From: an uncultured Blautia sp.
Lineage (GTDB): Bacteria; Bacillota; Clostridia; Lachnospirales; Lachnospiraceae
DNA length: 64,000 nucleotides
Assembly (NCBI GenBank): GCA_900551075.1
Contig: URVB01000005.1
Location: forward strand, 91,881-155,880
Direction: 5' to 3'
The position numbers and the translations under genes are program-made. Numbering within the stretch: the first letter of the stretch is position 1; the number at the start of each line of letters is the position of its first letter. The notes beneath the pieces were generated by a model, which worked only from the letters and a program-made list of their open reading frames with translations, had not been told where the DNA came from and did no database searches. This document shows positions 25,082 to 33,916 of the stretch, piece by piece.

Positions 25082-26205
25082 TTATAAAAAATGCAAAGAT
25101 TTATAAGGAAGATAAGACGTTTCAGAATGGGAGCATCTATATCTCAAACGGCATGTTTGCAGGCCAGTCCGACGATGAATGTGTGGTGGATGCACAGGGC
25201 TGCTATGCAATTCCGGGACTGATCGATCTGCATTTCCACGGATGTATGGGATATGATTTCTGCGATGGCACCCTGGAAGCGATTGCGGAGATTGCGAAAT
25301 ATGAGGCTTCTGTAGGCGTAACAGGCATTTCTCCGGCAACGATGACGCTTCCGGCCGAAGAACTGGGGCGGATTCTTTCTGTTGGAGCTGCATATCGGAA
25401 GCAGGCATCGGAAGGAGCCGAGCTGATTGGTGTGAATATGGAGGGTCCTTTTATCAGCAGGACAAAAAAGGGCGCCCAGGATGCACGCAATATTATTCCA
25501 TGCAGTACGGAGGTCTGCCGGGAATTCCTTCGGGCATCGGAAGGGCTTGTAAAGTTTATCGGAATTGCACCGGAGGATAATCCGGATTTTCGAAGCTTTA
25601 TTGAAGAACTGAAAGAGGAGGTCCATATTTCCCTTGCTCATACAAATGCAGATTACGATACTGCTATGGCTGCATTTGAGGCCGGGGCAGACCATGCGGT
25701 TCATTTGTATAATGCTATGCCTGCCTTTACGCACCGGGCGCCTGGAGTCATTGGCGCAGTAGCAGACAGCCCGCATGTATATGCAGAGCTGATCTGTGAT
25801 GGCATTCATATTCATCCGGCTGTGGTTCGTGCAACGTTCCGGATGCTTGGAGAGGACAGGATCATTCTTATCAGCGACAGTATGCGGGCTACAGGGATGC
25901 CTGACGGACAATATACGCTGGGCGGTCTGGATGTAACGGTTCAGGGCAGATACGCGGTTCTTGTATCAGATGGTGCGCTGGCAGGCTCAGCTACCAATCT
26001 TATGGATTGTCTGCGTACGGCAGTGAAGGATATGGGGATTCCGTTGGAGACGGCCGTTGCGTGTGCAACTGTGAATCCTGCCAGGTGCCTTGGCGTATAT
26101 GATACCAGGGGTTCGATACAAAATGGAAAAAAGGCAGATGTTGTACTGCTGGATGAGGAGCTGAATATACGGACTGTTATTATAAATGGAAAAGTGCTGA
26201 AATAA
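25078..26205 (+). CDS. nagA: N-acetylglucosamine-6-phosphate deacetylase
   Basis: A 375-residue amidohydrolase that converts GlcNAc-6-P to GlcN-6-P and acetate. Metal and active-site motifs: GLIDLHFHGCMGYD (about 47-60), NMEGPFIS (about 120-127), a His in ISLAHTNADYD (about 185-195), HAVHLYNAMPAFTHR with its His (about 205-219), and the catalytic Asp in LISDSMRATGMPDG (about 263-276). All are intact. The start ATG overlaps the rpiR stop (ATGA) with GGAGGAAATCG upstream. It is the last gene of the operon and is followed by a terminator. Its product is used by the divergent nagB. Confidence 0.94.
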   Translation: MIIKNAKIYKEDKTFQNGSIYISNGMFAGQSDDECVVDAQGCYAIPGLIDLHFHGCMGYDFCDGTLEAIAEIAKYEASVGVTGISPATMTLPAEELGRILSVGAAYRKQASEGAELIGVNMEGPFISRTKKGAQDARNIIPCSTEVCREFLRASEGLVKFIGIAPEDNPDFRSFIEELKEEVHISLAHTNADYDTAMAAFEAGADHAVHLYNAMPAFTHRAPGVIGAVADSPHVYAELICDGIHIHPAVVRATFRMLGEDRIILISDSMRATGMPDGQYTLGGLDVTVQGRYAVLVSDGALAGSATNLMDCLRTAVKDMGIPLETAVACATVNPARCLGVYDTRGSIQNGKKADVVLLDEELNIRTVIINGKVLK

Positions 26206-26231
26206 ACAGGAAGAAATGAAAAAGTGCAATA

Positions 26232-26266
26232 GGGTACTGTGGATAGATTTCACAGTATCCTTTTTT
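26232..26266 (+). terminator. terminator of the nan operon
   Basis: GGTACTGTG (26233-26241) pairs with CACAGTATC (26251-26259), one G-T pair, and is followed by CTTTTTTCG. It begins 26 bases after the nagA stop. Confidence 0.8.
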
Positions 26267-26280
26267 CGTGGGGGAAACTA

Positions 26281-26783
26281 TGGTATAATATCAACAGAAT
26301 TCCCATTGCAACAGCCCGGGGGACAGACGGCGGGATTTCTATTATGGAAGGCTATGCAGTTCATAAAACGCTTCTGACTTCTTCGGATATGCAGGCGATT
26401 CTGACCGGACTCCGAAGCCTGGACAGTGTCAGCGGAACAGGGCGGTATGCGCAGCTTATGGAAAAGCTGTCCGTAAAGAATTTGAGAAACGGGAGGTACC
26501 CTTGCCGGATTTGTATCCGGAGACAGTATATCAGCCGAATTACTCAGCAAGAGTGCTTTTTGCTCCGGAATGTAAATGGAGACTGGTTGAAGAATTTGGA
26601 ATGGAAAGCTTTAAGGAGCTGCCTGACGGAAAGCTTCTGTTTGCATTCGATTTTACAGATATGGCTCAGCTATATCGATGGCTCCTGACCTTTGGGGATC
26701 AGGCAGAACTTTTGGAGCCGAAGGAGCTTCGGGAAGAATTCCGAAGACTGGGTGAGAAGCTTCGGAGGAAATACGGGAATTAA
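26281..26783 (+). pseudogene. remnant of a YafY/DeoR-type WYL-domain regulator
   Basis: Two pieces of one regulator family lie in different frames. The first (from 26281) reads IPIATARGTDGGISIMEGY and then LTSSDMQAILTGLRSLDSVS, the linker after the HTH in YafY-type WYL proteins. After about 26480 that frame loses similarity. The second (about 26545-26783, another frame) reads RVLFAPECKWRLVEEFG, LYRWLLTFGDQAELLEP and LREEFRRLGEKLRRKY, the C-terminal WCX part. The N-terminal HTH and roughly the middle third, with the WYL core, are missing. It sits directly behind the nan terminator without a promoter. This is best read as a deleted and frameshifted relic. Confidence 0.75.
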
Positions 26784-26880
26784 AAAGCATGTCATCGGAT
26801 AAAATGTTTTTTCTGAAGAAAAGGCTGCTTTAAATTCGTTTTAACTAATATATTATATATCAAGAAAGGATGGCTTATAT

Positions 26881-27240
26881 ATGGGATGCCTGGGAAATTT
26901 ATTGTGGTTTATTTTTGGAGGTGCGTTCTCCGGCTTGAGCTGGTGCCTGGCGGGATGTCTGTGGTGTATCACGGTTGTAGGTATTCCGGTTGGAATGCAG
27001 TGCTTTAAGTTTGCTTCTCTCAGCTTCTTTCCATTTGGCAAGAATGTGGAATACGGAGGCGGCGCAGGCTCGTTTCTGCTGAATCTTATCTGGCTGGTTC
27101 TCTCCGGGCTGCCGCTTGCTTTGGAACATTGCATATGGGGACTCCTTCTGTGCGTAACCGTGATAGGGATACCCTTTGGCCTTCAGCATTTTAAGCTTGC
27201 GAAGCTGGCCTTAATGCCGTTCGGGGCTGTGATTCGATGA
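26881..27240 (+). CDS. YccF-family inner membrane protein
   Basis: A 119-residue membrane protein made of two similar halves, each with a glycine/tryptophan-rich hydrophobic stretch: GNLLWFIFGGAFSGLSWCLA and FLLNLIWLVLSGLPLALEHC. Each half is followed by a conserved hydrophobic motif, VVGIPVGMQCFKFASLSFFP and VIGIPFGLQHFKLAKLALMP. This internal duplication is the hallmark of YccF (DUF307) proteins, whose function is unknown. The Shine-Dalgarno is AAAGGATGG. It stands alone between the WYL relic and the TSCPD gene. Confidence 0.85.
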   Translation: MGCLGNLLWFIFGGAFSGLSWCLAGCLWCITVVGIPVGMQCFKFASLSFFPFGKNVEYGGGAGSFLLNLIWLVLSGLPLALEHCIWGLLLCVTVIGIPFGLQHFKLAKLALMPFGAVIR

Positions 27241-27318
27241 CATACCTCTCTTATCGGGGAACAGAAAAAAGGATGCCCGTACCGTGAACGGAATGAGCAT
27301 GCGTATACCTGTCCCGGC

Positions 27319-27561
27319 CTATTCCAGTGCTTTTTTGATTGCCCTGGTAAGCTGATCCGGGCAGGACGTGGGACGGAAACCGCACCGGATACCCTCCAGA
27401 CGTCTGATAACTTCCTCTGCGTCCATGCCTTCCACAAGACTTGCGACGCCTTGGGTATTGCCGGAGCAGCCTCCAATGAATTTTACATTGTGGACCTTTT
27501 TGTCATCACTGATTTCGAATTCGATTGCCCGGGAACAGACACCGCTTGTTTTATATGTCAT
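27319..27561 (-). CDS. TSCPD domain protein (TIGR03905 type)
   Basis: An 80-residue protein consisting only of a TSCPD domain. Its cysteines lie in SGVCSRAIEFEIS, the glycine-rich FIGGCSGNTQGVASL and the C-terminal CGFRPTSCPDQL, which gives the domain its name. Related domains occur at the C-terminus of B12-dependent ribonucleotide reductases; the free-standing form has no known function. Several cysteines suggest metal binding or redox activity (inference). ATG 27561 is preferred over the upstream in-frame start because AGGAGGAAGCAGCT precedes it on the minus strand. Confidence 0.82.
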   Translation of the reverse strand: MTYKTSGVCSRAIEFEISDDKKVHNVKFIGGCSGNTQGVASLVEGMDAEEVIRRLEGIRCGFRPTSCPDQLTRAIKKALE

Positions 27562-27757
27562 AGCTGCTTCCTCCTGTGTTTTAAAATATCTGGAATACGG
27601 GCGGGATTCCGGCAGGGCAGGAATATACCCGAAAACATGCTTATTATAACAGACTTGAAAAAAAGTTTCCATATAAATTAAAATTCTGATATGATAAAAG
27701 AATAAGAACGGATTGCTGCACGGCAGTGATTGAGAAATTAGTTAAGGAGAAAGAACG

Positions 27758-28462
27758 ATGAGATGTTTTGGAATTATAGGAGCTATGGAGGCAGAGGTTG
27801 CCGGATTAAAAAATAAGATGGAGGATGTGAAGATCACCCGCAGAGCATCTATGGAATTTTATGAAGGTCTTTTGGAAGGAAAAAGGGTGGTAGTGGTACG
27901 TTCCGGTATTGGTAAGGTGAATGCCGCTGTTTGTACGCAGATACTGGTGGATGAATTCGGCGTGGAGGTTGTGATCAACACGGGAATCGCCGGAAGCCTG
28001 AACAAAGATATCAATATTGGAGATATTGTGGTTTCCACAGATTTGGTGCACCATGATATGAATGCGGCAGGTTTCGGTTATCCGAAAGGACAGATTCCGC
28101 AGATGGAGGAGTTTTCTTTCGGGGGAGATGAGGCACTTCGCCGTCTGGCTGTACAGGTATGCAGGGAAGTGAACCCGGAGATTGAGGTTTATGAGGGCAG
28201 GATTGCCTCCGGTGATCAGTTTGTTTCTGATCAGGGCGTGAAGGACTTTATTGTAAAAGAGTTCGGAGCATATGCGGTGGAAATGGAAGGCGCCGCCATC
28301 GCACAGGCGGCATATCTGAATCATGTGCCGTTTTTGGTGATCCGTGCGATCTCCGATAAAGCGGATGGAAGTGCACAGATGGATTATGCTGCTTTTGAGG
28401 CGGCAGCAATTGAGCACAGTGTAAGATTAACACACCGTATGATTCAGGAGCTTCAGGGTTAA
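27758..28462 (+). CDS. mtnN: 5'-methylthioadenosine/S-adenosylhomocysteine nucleosidase
   Basis: A 234-residue MTA/SAH nucleosidase (Pfs), which cleaves adenine from methylthioadenosine and S-adenosylhomocysteine and so supports methyl recycling and AI-2 precursor formation. Signatures: N-terminal GIIGAMEAEVAGLK with the catalytic Glu (about 12), SGIGKVNAA (about 50-58), INTGIAGSL (about 75-83), the substrate-binding AVEMEGAAIAQ (about 171-181) and the catalytic Asp in AISDKADG (about 199-206). All are intact. A plausible promoter ends in TATGAT (27690-27695) and AAGGAGAAAGAACG precedes the ATG. Confidence 0.95.
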   Translation: MRCFGIIGAMEAEVAGLKNKMEDVKITRRASMEFYEGLLEGKRVVVVRSGIGKVNAAVCTQILVDEFGVEVVINTGIAGSLNKDINIGDIVVSTDLVHHDMNAAGFGYPKGQIPQMEEFSFGGDEALRRLAVQVCREVNPEIEVYEGRIASGDQFVSDQGVKDFIVKEFGAYAVEMEGAAIAQAAYLNHVPFLVIRAISDKADGSAQMDYAAFEAAAIEHSVRLTHRMIQELQG

Positions 28463-28528
28463 TGGCAGAAAGGCCCTCTTTTGCATATACTGGAATAGAT
28501 GATTTAGGAAGGGATACAGGACTTATCT

Positions 28529-28894
28529 ATGTATTATGATAAATATTTTCCATTCTATGTGGCATATGCAAATCCCATGCTTTATGACGGTGAGAGAATA
28601 CAGGAAGAAGAATTTACCTTAATGAAATCCTATTATCCGGAGACTGCCAGGAGAATACAGGAAAAGGTGGAGGAAGAGTGTCAGCTCCTGGATTATGAGG
28701 GAAGCAGACTGTATGACGAGTATCCGGATAAATTTATGCTGCATCATTTGTGCTGCCGTATTCGGGAGGAGGTAGAGCCTGAGGCGACCGCACAGGAAAT
28801 ACCGGGAGGATTTCTGGATGAACTGATCCAGGTGCTTTTGTACCAGGAGATTTCCAGAAGAAGATGCCGGAGACATAGATGCCGCAACTGGTAA
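28529..28894 (+). CDS. conserved hypothetical protein
   Basis: A 121-residue protein of unknown function, not assigned to any family I recognise. It is rich in Tyr, Glu and Arg and starts MYYDKYFPFYVAYANPM. A central charged helix is YPETARRIQEKVEEECQLLD. HHLCCRIREEVEPEA is followed by a helix ending in a strongly basic tail, SRRRCRRHRCRNW. There is no signal peptide or membrane segment. ATG 28529 follows AGGAAGGGATACAGGA, about 66 bases after mtnN. The methyltransferase frame opens immediately at its stop codon. Coding is supported by the good ribosome site and the lack of a competing frame. Confidence 0.65.
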   Translation: MYYDKYFPFYVAYANPMLYDGERIQEEEFTLMKSYYPETARRIQEKVEEECQLLDYEGSRLYDEYPDKFMLHHLCCRIREEVEPEATAQEIPGGFLDELIQVLLYQEISRRRCRRHRCRNW

Positions 28895-28960
28895 ATGTAT
28901 CCGGAGTATTTGGGCAAACCCGCCGTATACAAGATAGAAGAAAGCATTTATAATAGAGAT

Positions 28961-30133
28961 ATGATGAAAACACTGAAAAATTTTTTGAATGAACAACTGA
29001 ATGAGCAGTTGATCCTGGCGGTATTAAGCGGGCAGCGCAGTACGGAGGGTCCATCTAAAGTAAAGATCCGTCCGGTTGAAATAAAGGGCCGGCTTTTCTA
29101 TCAGGCGTCCATGACAGAGGGTGCGAAGGTCCTGCACGTCAATTATCATCAGGGGGAGCTTCTTTCTTATGTGGAGGAGGCTCTTTTGAACGGATTTTCC
29201 CAGCTTCAGATTCAGGGACAGCATGCGGATGGCAGCGTTTTAGTGAGCAAAAAAGGCAGGATGACCATAAAGACAAAACCGCATCCGGCCAAAGAGCCTG
29301 TCAGAATCATGGCGCATAACCGCGTGAAGAAATATATACTTAAAGAGGGGATTGCCGTACCGTTTCTGGTGGATTTGGGCGTAATGAATGCGCAGGGAAA
29401 GGTGATTGCGGCAAAATACGATAAATTCAGGCAGATAAACCGTTTCCTGGAGTTTATTGAAGACATCCTTCCGAAGCTTTCCAGGGAGCGGGAGATTACA
29501 ATCCTGGATTTTGGCTGCGGGAAGTCTTATCTGACCTTTGCCATGTACCATTATCTGAAAGAGCTGCAGAATTATGATGTGAATATTATCGGTCTGGACC
29601 TGAAAGCGGATGTGATTGAGAAATGCAGCCGTCTTGCAGAATGCTACGGTTATGAGAAGCTGCATTTTTATCAGGGAGACATAGCCGATTACGAAGGTGT
29701 CGGCGCCGTAGATATGGTAGTTACGCTTCATGCCTGCGATACGGCTACAGATTTTGCTCTGGCAAAGGCCGTGGAGTGGGGAGCATCCGTGATTCTGTCT
29801 GTGCCGTGCTGTCAGCATGAGCTGAACAAACAGATAAAAAATGAAATGCTGGCGCCTGTTCTGCGATATGGAATTCTGAAGGAACGGATGGCCGCTTTGA
29901 TCACGGATGGCCTTCGGGCAGGTCTTTTGGAAACCAAGGGCTATGATACCCAGATACTGGAATTTATTGATATGGAGCATACACCGAAGAATCTGCTGAT
30001 CCGTGCAGTAAAAAACGGAAAAGAGCAGCAGGCGGAGGGGCTTCGTGAAACTATGGAGGCTCTGCATGTTTCTCCTGTGCTTGAGAAGCTGCTTGATTCC
30101 GGGTATGAGGTGCCCGCGCAGAAGGGAGTATAG
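28961..30133 (+). CDS. class I SAM-dependent methyltransferase
   Basis: About 390 residues with a C-terminal Rossmann methyltransferase domain. Motif I is ILDFGCGKSYLTFAMYHYL, the acidic end of strand 2 is NIIGLDLKADVIEKC, and MVVTLHACDTATDFALAKA and ILSVPCCQHELNKQI match the Methyltransf_32/METTL25-like group. The N-terminal part (about 1-150) is a separate domain with VSKKGRMTIKTKP. The substrate is unknown; a nucleic acid target is possible. The frame is open from ATG 28895, but that start lacks a ribosome site. ATG 28961/28964 fits family N-termini better though its own ribosome site is weak, so the start is uncertain. Confidence 0.82.
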   Translation: MMKTLKNFLNEQLNEQLILAVLSGQRSTEGPSKVKIRPVEIKGRLFYQASMTEGAKVLHVNYHQGELLSYVEEALLNGFSQLQIQGQHADGSVLVSKKGRMTIKTKPHPAKEPVRIMAHNRVKKYILKEGIAVPFLVDLGVMNAQGKVIAAKYDKFRQINRFLEFIEDILPKLSREREITILDFGCGKSYLTFAMYHYLKELQNYDVNIIGLDLKADVIEKCSRLAECYGYEKLHFYQGDIADYEGVGAVDMVVTLHACDTATDFALAKAVEWGASVILSVPCCQHELNKQIKNEMLAPVLRYGILKERMAALITDGLRAGLLETKGYDTQILEFIDMEHTPKNLLIRAVKNGKEQQAEGLRETMEALHVSPVLEKLLDSGYEVPAQKGV

Positions 30134-30139
30134 ATTAAC

Positions 30140-32587
30140 ATGATGAAAATCCTGCAAAGGATAGCGGTACTGCTGATGGTTTTTGTGCTGGGAGTTGCAG
30201 GAACCGCATTTTTGCTGAACAGTGAAACAACGGATGATCGGTCTGATATGAATAATCCTTCGCTGCCGGAGGTGCTGGTTGATATCGGCGGTGTTATGGC
30301 AAACCGGATGTATGGATATATGCAGCCTATGCAGGCGGATTTTACAAGAGACAGCCTGACGCCTCTGGATACGACAAAGAAGCTGACCTTTGTGGTCAAT
30401 CCCTATGAGGCCAAAGTACAGAGTCTGTCGTATGAGATTCGGACCTCAGATGGAAGTAAGGTCATTGAAAACAAAAAAGTCAAAAATCTGACAGCCTCTG
30501 ACAGTTATCTGAGAGCAGAGGTGGAAATTGCCAGCAGTCTGCTGATGAATCAGGAATATTCCATGCAGATCATGCTGGAAACCAACAAAGGTGAGGTTTA
30601 TTATTACACCAGAATTATTTCCAGGTCAAATTTGAATACGGAACATTATGTGAAATTTGTGAGGACCTTTTCAGAAGCGTGTATGGACAAGGCTACGGCT
30701 GATGATTTGTCCGCTTATCTGGAGCCCGGGGAGGGCACAGTAAGAAACTTTGCCAGTATTTCTCTTACTTCTCCGCTGTCAGATATCAGTTGGGGAAATC
30801 TGAAGCCGCAGATGGCGAAACGGGGGATTCCGGTCATCAAAGATATTAATGAAACAACAGCCAGTCTTACGCTGGAGTATCAGATTTCTGCAAAAGATGA
30901 AAACAGCGGTACAGAGCTCTATGATGTGACGGAATTTTACCGGATGCGCTATACGGAGGACAGGATTCGTCTGCTGGATTTTGAACGTTCGGCAAACCAG
31001 GTGTTTAATCCGAATCTGCCTGTTGTTACCGGCGAGGGGCTGCTCTTGGGCGTGCGGAACAAAAATGTAGCTTATATGGCAAACGAGGAAAATAGTGTGG
31101 TAGCCTTTACCCAGCAGGGGGATTTGTGGTCCTATGCACCCCAAAATGGAAAAATCGTGAAAATTTTCAGCTTCCGCAGAGAGGAAAACGGGGACTTCCG
31201 GGATTCCAGAGTGGAGCATGATATCAAGATCATCCGGGTCGGAGAAAACGGAGATGTGGATTTTGTGCTCTATGGGTACATGAACCGGGGTATTCACGAG
31301 GGCTTCAGCGGTGTCTGCGTTTATCATTACAGCAATGATCAGAATGTAGTGGAGGAGAAGGTCTTTATTCCAAGTACAGAATCCTATGAATTTTTGAATG
31401 AGGATATGGGAACTCTTTCATATGTAAACAGGGATAACCAGCTTTTTCTCCTTTTGGCAGAAAAGTTATATCTGATTGATATAGATGCTAATACATTTGA
31501 AATCCTGGAGGAGGGCATCAGCGGAGAGGATTTTGTGATTTCTGATACGAATGCCCATGCGGCCTGGAGAATCCGGGAAGGCGAAAATGCCGGACAGATT
31601 AAGGAAATTGACTTTGACACCAGAGAGACCAGAATGCTTGCTCCTGCAGAAAAACAGGAGCTTCGTGCGCTTGGATTTATGAATGAGGATCTGGTTTACG
31701 GTCTGCTTATGGATGGGGATATTCTGTTGGTTAACAATCACCGTGTGCTTGAAGGTATTCATACCATCCGTATTGAAAGCTTTGCAGGAGTAGTAAAGAA
31801 GGAATATCATCAGGAGGGGCTGTATATTACGGAAGTGACTGTAGGAAGCACCCTCATGGAATTTGAATTGTCTGCAAAAACTGAAAACGGTTATACAGTC
31901 CAGAAAAAAGACAATATCATGAATAATAAAAAAGCTTCTTCAAACCAGATATCTGTGGAACTGACATCGTCCGACAGAACCGGAACCAGGGTGCGGCTTG
32001 CTTTCGAGGAGGCGCCTGATACGGACGAACCGTTGGTTATGTATGCAAAGATGCGCAGTGTGGAGGAGAGGACTGTTACTCTGGATACACAGGTACCGAA
32101 GGATGAAATCTATTATGTTTATGCAAGAGGCGGTCTGGACAGTACGTACACAGATCCGGCAGAGGCAGTCCTGAGGGCTGATGTCCGTACCGGTGTGGTA
32201 TTAAACCGTGCGCAGCAGTATGTATGGGAGCGGGGGAATAAAAAGACGAAGCTTCAATTAAATATGGAGGACATTCCCGAAATCATGAGAACCGGTTCCT
32301 GGGATATGGATGTACTGCAGGAAGGCCTGGGAGAGGCGGGGACGGTCATTGACCTCTCCGGCTGCTCACTGGACAGTGTGCTCTATGAGATCAGTGCACA
32401 GCGTCCCGTCATCGCAAAAACCGGCAGTGATTCCAGTGTGATCATTGTGGGATATGATGAGTATAATACATATATTATGGAGCCTGCTACCCAGGAGGTA
32501 AAGCCCTATGGCATGAATGACAGTACGGAGCTGTTTGAGAAGGCAGGAAATATATTTATCAGTTATATTGAAGCTGTTAATTATTAA
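30140..32587 (+). CDS. membrane-anchored extracellular protein with degenerate C39-like domain
   Basis: An 815-residue protein with one N-terminal hydrophobic anchor (IAVLLMVFVLGVAGTAFLL, about 8-26) and a large presumably extracytoplasmic body. Residues about 300-560 read like repeated beta strands (GLLLGVRNKNVAYMANEENS, QLFLLLAEKLYLIDIDANT), suggesting a propeller-like domain. The C-terminal 120 residues resemble a papain-like C39_2 fold: SLDSVLYEISAQRPVIAKTG and then SSVIIVGYDEYNTYIMEPAT. In active members a His precedes the VVxGYD strand; here it is Ser, and a catalytic Cys is not apparent at the expected site. It may bind rather than cut peptides. It starts seven bases after the methyltransferase stop behind AAGGGAG, so the two are probably cotranscribed. 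Confidence 0.65.
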   Translation: MMKILQRIAVLLMVFVLGVAGTAFLLNSETTDDRSDMNNPSLPEVLVDIGGVMANRMYGYMQPMQADFTRDSLTPLDTTKKLTFVVNPYEAKVQSLSYEIRTSDGSKVIENKKVKNLTASDSYLRAEVEIASSLLMNQEYSMQIMLETNKGEVYYYTRIISRSNLNTEHYVKFVRTFSEACMDKATADDLSAYLEPGEGTVRNFASISLTSPLSDISWGNLKPQMAKRGIPVIKDINETTASLTLEYQISAKDENSGTELYDVTEFYRMRYTEDRIRLLDFERSANQVFNPNLPVVTGEGLLLGVRNKNVAYMANEENSVVAFTQQGDLWSYAPQNGKIVKIFSFRREENGDFRDSRVEHDIKIIRVGENGDVDFVLYGYMNRGIHEGFSGVCVYHYSNDQNVVEEKVFIPSTESYEFLNEDMGTLSYVNRDNQLFLLLAEKLYLIDIDANTFEILEEGISGEDFVISDTNAHAAWRIREGENAGQIKEIDFDTRETRMLAPAEKQELRALGFMNEDLVYGLLMDGDILLVNNHRVLEGIHTIRIESFAGVVKKEYHQEGLYITEVTVGSTLMEFELSAKTENGYTVQKKDNIMNNKKASSNQISVELTSSDRTGTRVRLAFEEAPDTDEPLVMYAKMRSVEERTVTLDTQVPKDEIYYVYARGGLDSTYTDPAEAVLRADVRTGVVLNRAQQYVWERGNKKTKLQLNMEDIPEIMRTGSWDMDVLQEGLGEAGTVIDLSGCSLDSVLYEISAQRPVIAKTGSDSSVIIVGYDEYNTYIMEPATQEVKPYGMNDSTELFEKAGNIFISYIEAVNY

Positions 32588-32717
32588 CGGAAGGCTTCGG
32601 CAAATGTAACAACTTTCTAAGTGAATTATTTCCATTTCTGTTCTTTACTTTTGCCGGATTGTCATATAAAGTAAAGATGAACCCTGGTTTTTTATAGGGA
32701 AAAAGGAGGAATAAAAA

Positions 32718-33887
32718 ATGCAGAATGAACTGATGCAGAAATTTATTGAGACTTATGGTGAGGGCGGCGATATCAGAAGCTATTTTGCACCTGGAAGAGT
32801 AAATCTGATCGGAGAACATACAGATTATAATGGCGGACATGTTTTTCCCTGCGCATTAACACTTGGTACATATGGATTTGCCCGCAAGAGAGCGGATAAC
32901 AGGCTGCGTTTTTACTCTGTGAACTTTTCTAAGCTGGGAGTGATGGAATCTTCCCTGGAGGATTTGGTTCCGTCTGACGAGGCGGGATGGACAAACTATC
33001 CGAAGGGTGTGATGTGGGCCTTTGAGAAGAGAGGATATAAACTGCCGTTTGGAATTGATTTTTTGATTTATGGAAATATCCCGAATGGTTCCGGTTTATC
33101 TTCCTCCGCATCCTTGGAAGTGCTGACAGGATTGATGCTGAAGGATATGTTTGAGATTGAAGAACTGACGATGCAGGATCTGGCATTGATCGGACAGTAT
33201 TCCGAAAATAATTTTAATGGAATGAACTGTGGGATCATGGACCAGTTTGCAAGTGCGATGGGTAAACAGGACTGTGCGATTTTCCTGGATACCGGTACAT
33301 TGGAATTTGAATATGCACCGGTGAAGCTGCCGGATGCCAAGATCGTTATCACAAACAGCAAGGTAAAGCACAGCCTTGTGGGCTCTGCTTATAATGACAG
33401 AAGAAATGAATGTGAAGCTGCACTGAAGGAGCTCCGGACAGTGGTGGATATCAAAACCCTGGGCGACCTGACAGAGGAAGAATTCGAAGCCCATAAGGCT
33501 GCAATTCAGAGTCCTGTATGCCAAAGGCGTGCAAAACATGCGGTATATGAGAATCAGAGAGCGGTAAAGGCAGTGAATGCACTGAAGGCTGACGATGTGG
33601 AAGGCTTCGGAAAGCTGATGAATGCTTCTCATGTTTCTCTGAGAGATGATTATGAAGTTTCCTGTGAGGAAATTGATATTCTGGTGGATCTGGCATGGAA
33701 GATTCCGGGCGTGGTCGGCTCCCGTATTACCGGAGGCGGTTTCGGCGGATGCACGGTAAGTATTGTTAAGAATGATGCGGTTGATACCTTTATTGAAACC
33801 ATTGGCAAACAATATAAAGAAAAAGTTGGTCACGAGGCAGAATTCTATGTAGTAGCCATCGGAGATGGCGCGCACAGGCTGGCATAA
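32718..33887 (+). CDS. galK: galactokinase
   Basis: A 389-residue GHMP kinase that phosphorylates galactose at C1. It carries the galactokinase signature GRVNLIGEHTDYNGGHVFP (about 27-45), the ATP loop PNGSGLSSSASLEV (about 118-131), the catalytic-Asp region CGIMDQFASAMGK (about 170-182) and the C-terminal GGGFGGCTVSIV (about 342-353). All are intact. The Shine-Dalgarno is AAAAGGAGGAATAAAAA. It is followed 29 bases later by galT; together they form the first steps of the Leloir pathway, probably fed by the LacZ encoded 14 kb upstream. No epimerase gene is in the window. Confidence 0.96.
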   Translation: MQNELMQKFIETYGEGGDIRSYFAPGRVNLIGEHTDYNGGHVFPCALTLGTYGFARKRADNRLRFYSVNFSKLGVMESSLEDLVPSDEAGWTNYPKGVMWAFEKRGYKLPFGIDFLIYGNIPNGSGLSSSASLEVLTGLMLKDMFEIEELTMQDLALIGQYSENNFNGMNCGIMDQFASAMGKQDCAIFLDTGTLEFEYAPVKLPDAKIVITNSKVKHSLVGSAYNDRRNECEAALKELRTVVDIKTLGDLTEEEFEAHKAAIQSPVCQRRAKHAVYENQRAVKAVNALKADDVEGFGKLMNASHVSLRDDYEVSCEEIDILVDLAWKIPGVVGSRITGGGFGGCTVSIVKNDAVDTFIETIGKQYKEKVGHEAEFYVVAIGDGAHRLA

Positions 33888-33916
33888 AGTGATTGGTTCG
33901 GACAGGGGGATTGGAC

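Noticed and set aside
29240..30157. Long antisense ORFs on the minus strand (also at 33920-35500 and 35633-36952)
   Set aside because: They lie opposite well-supported genes, lack ribosome sites and show no recognisable domains; long open antisense frames are expected from the codon use here.
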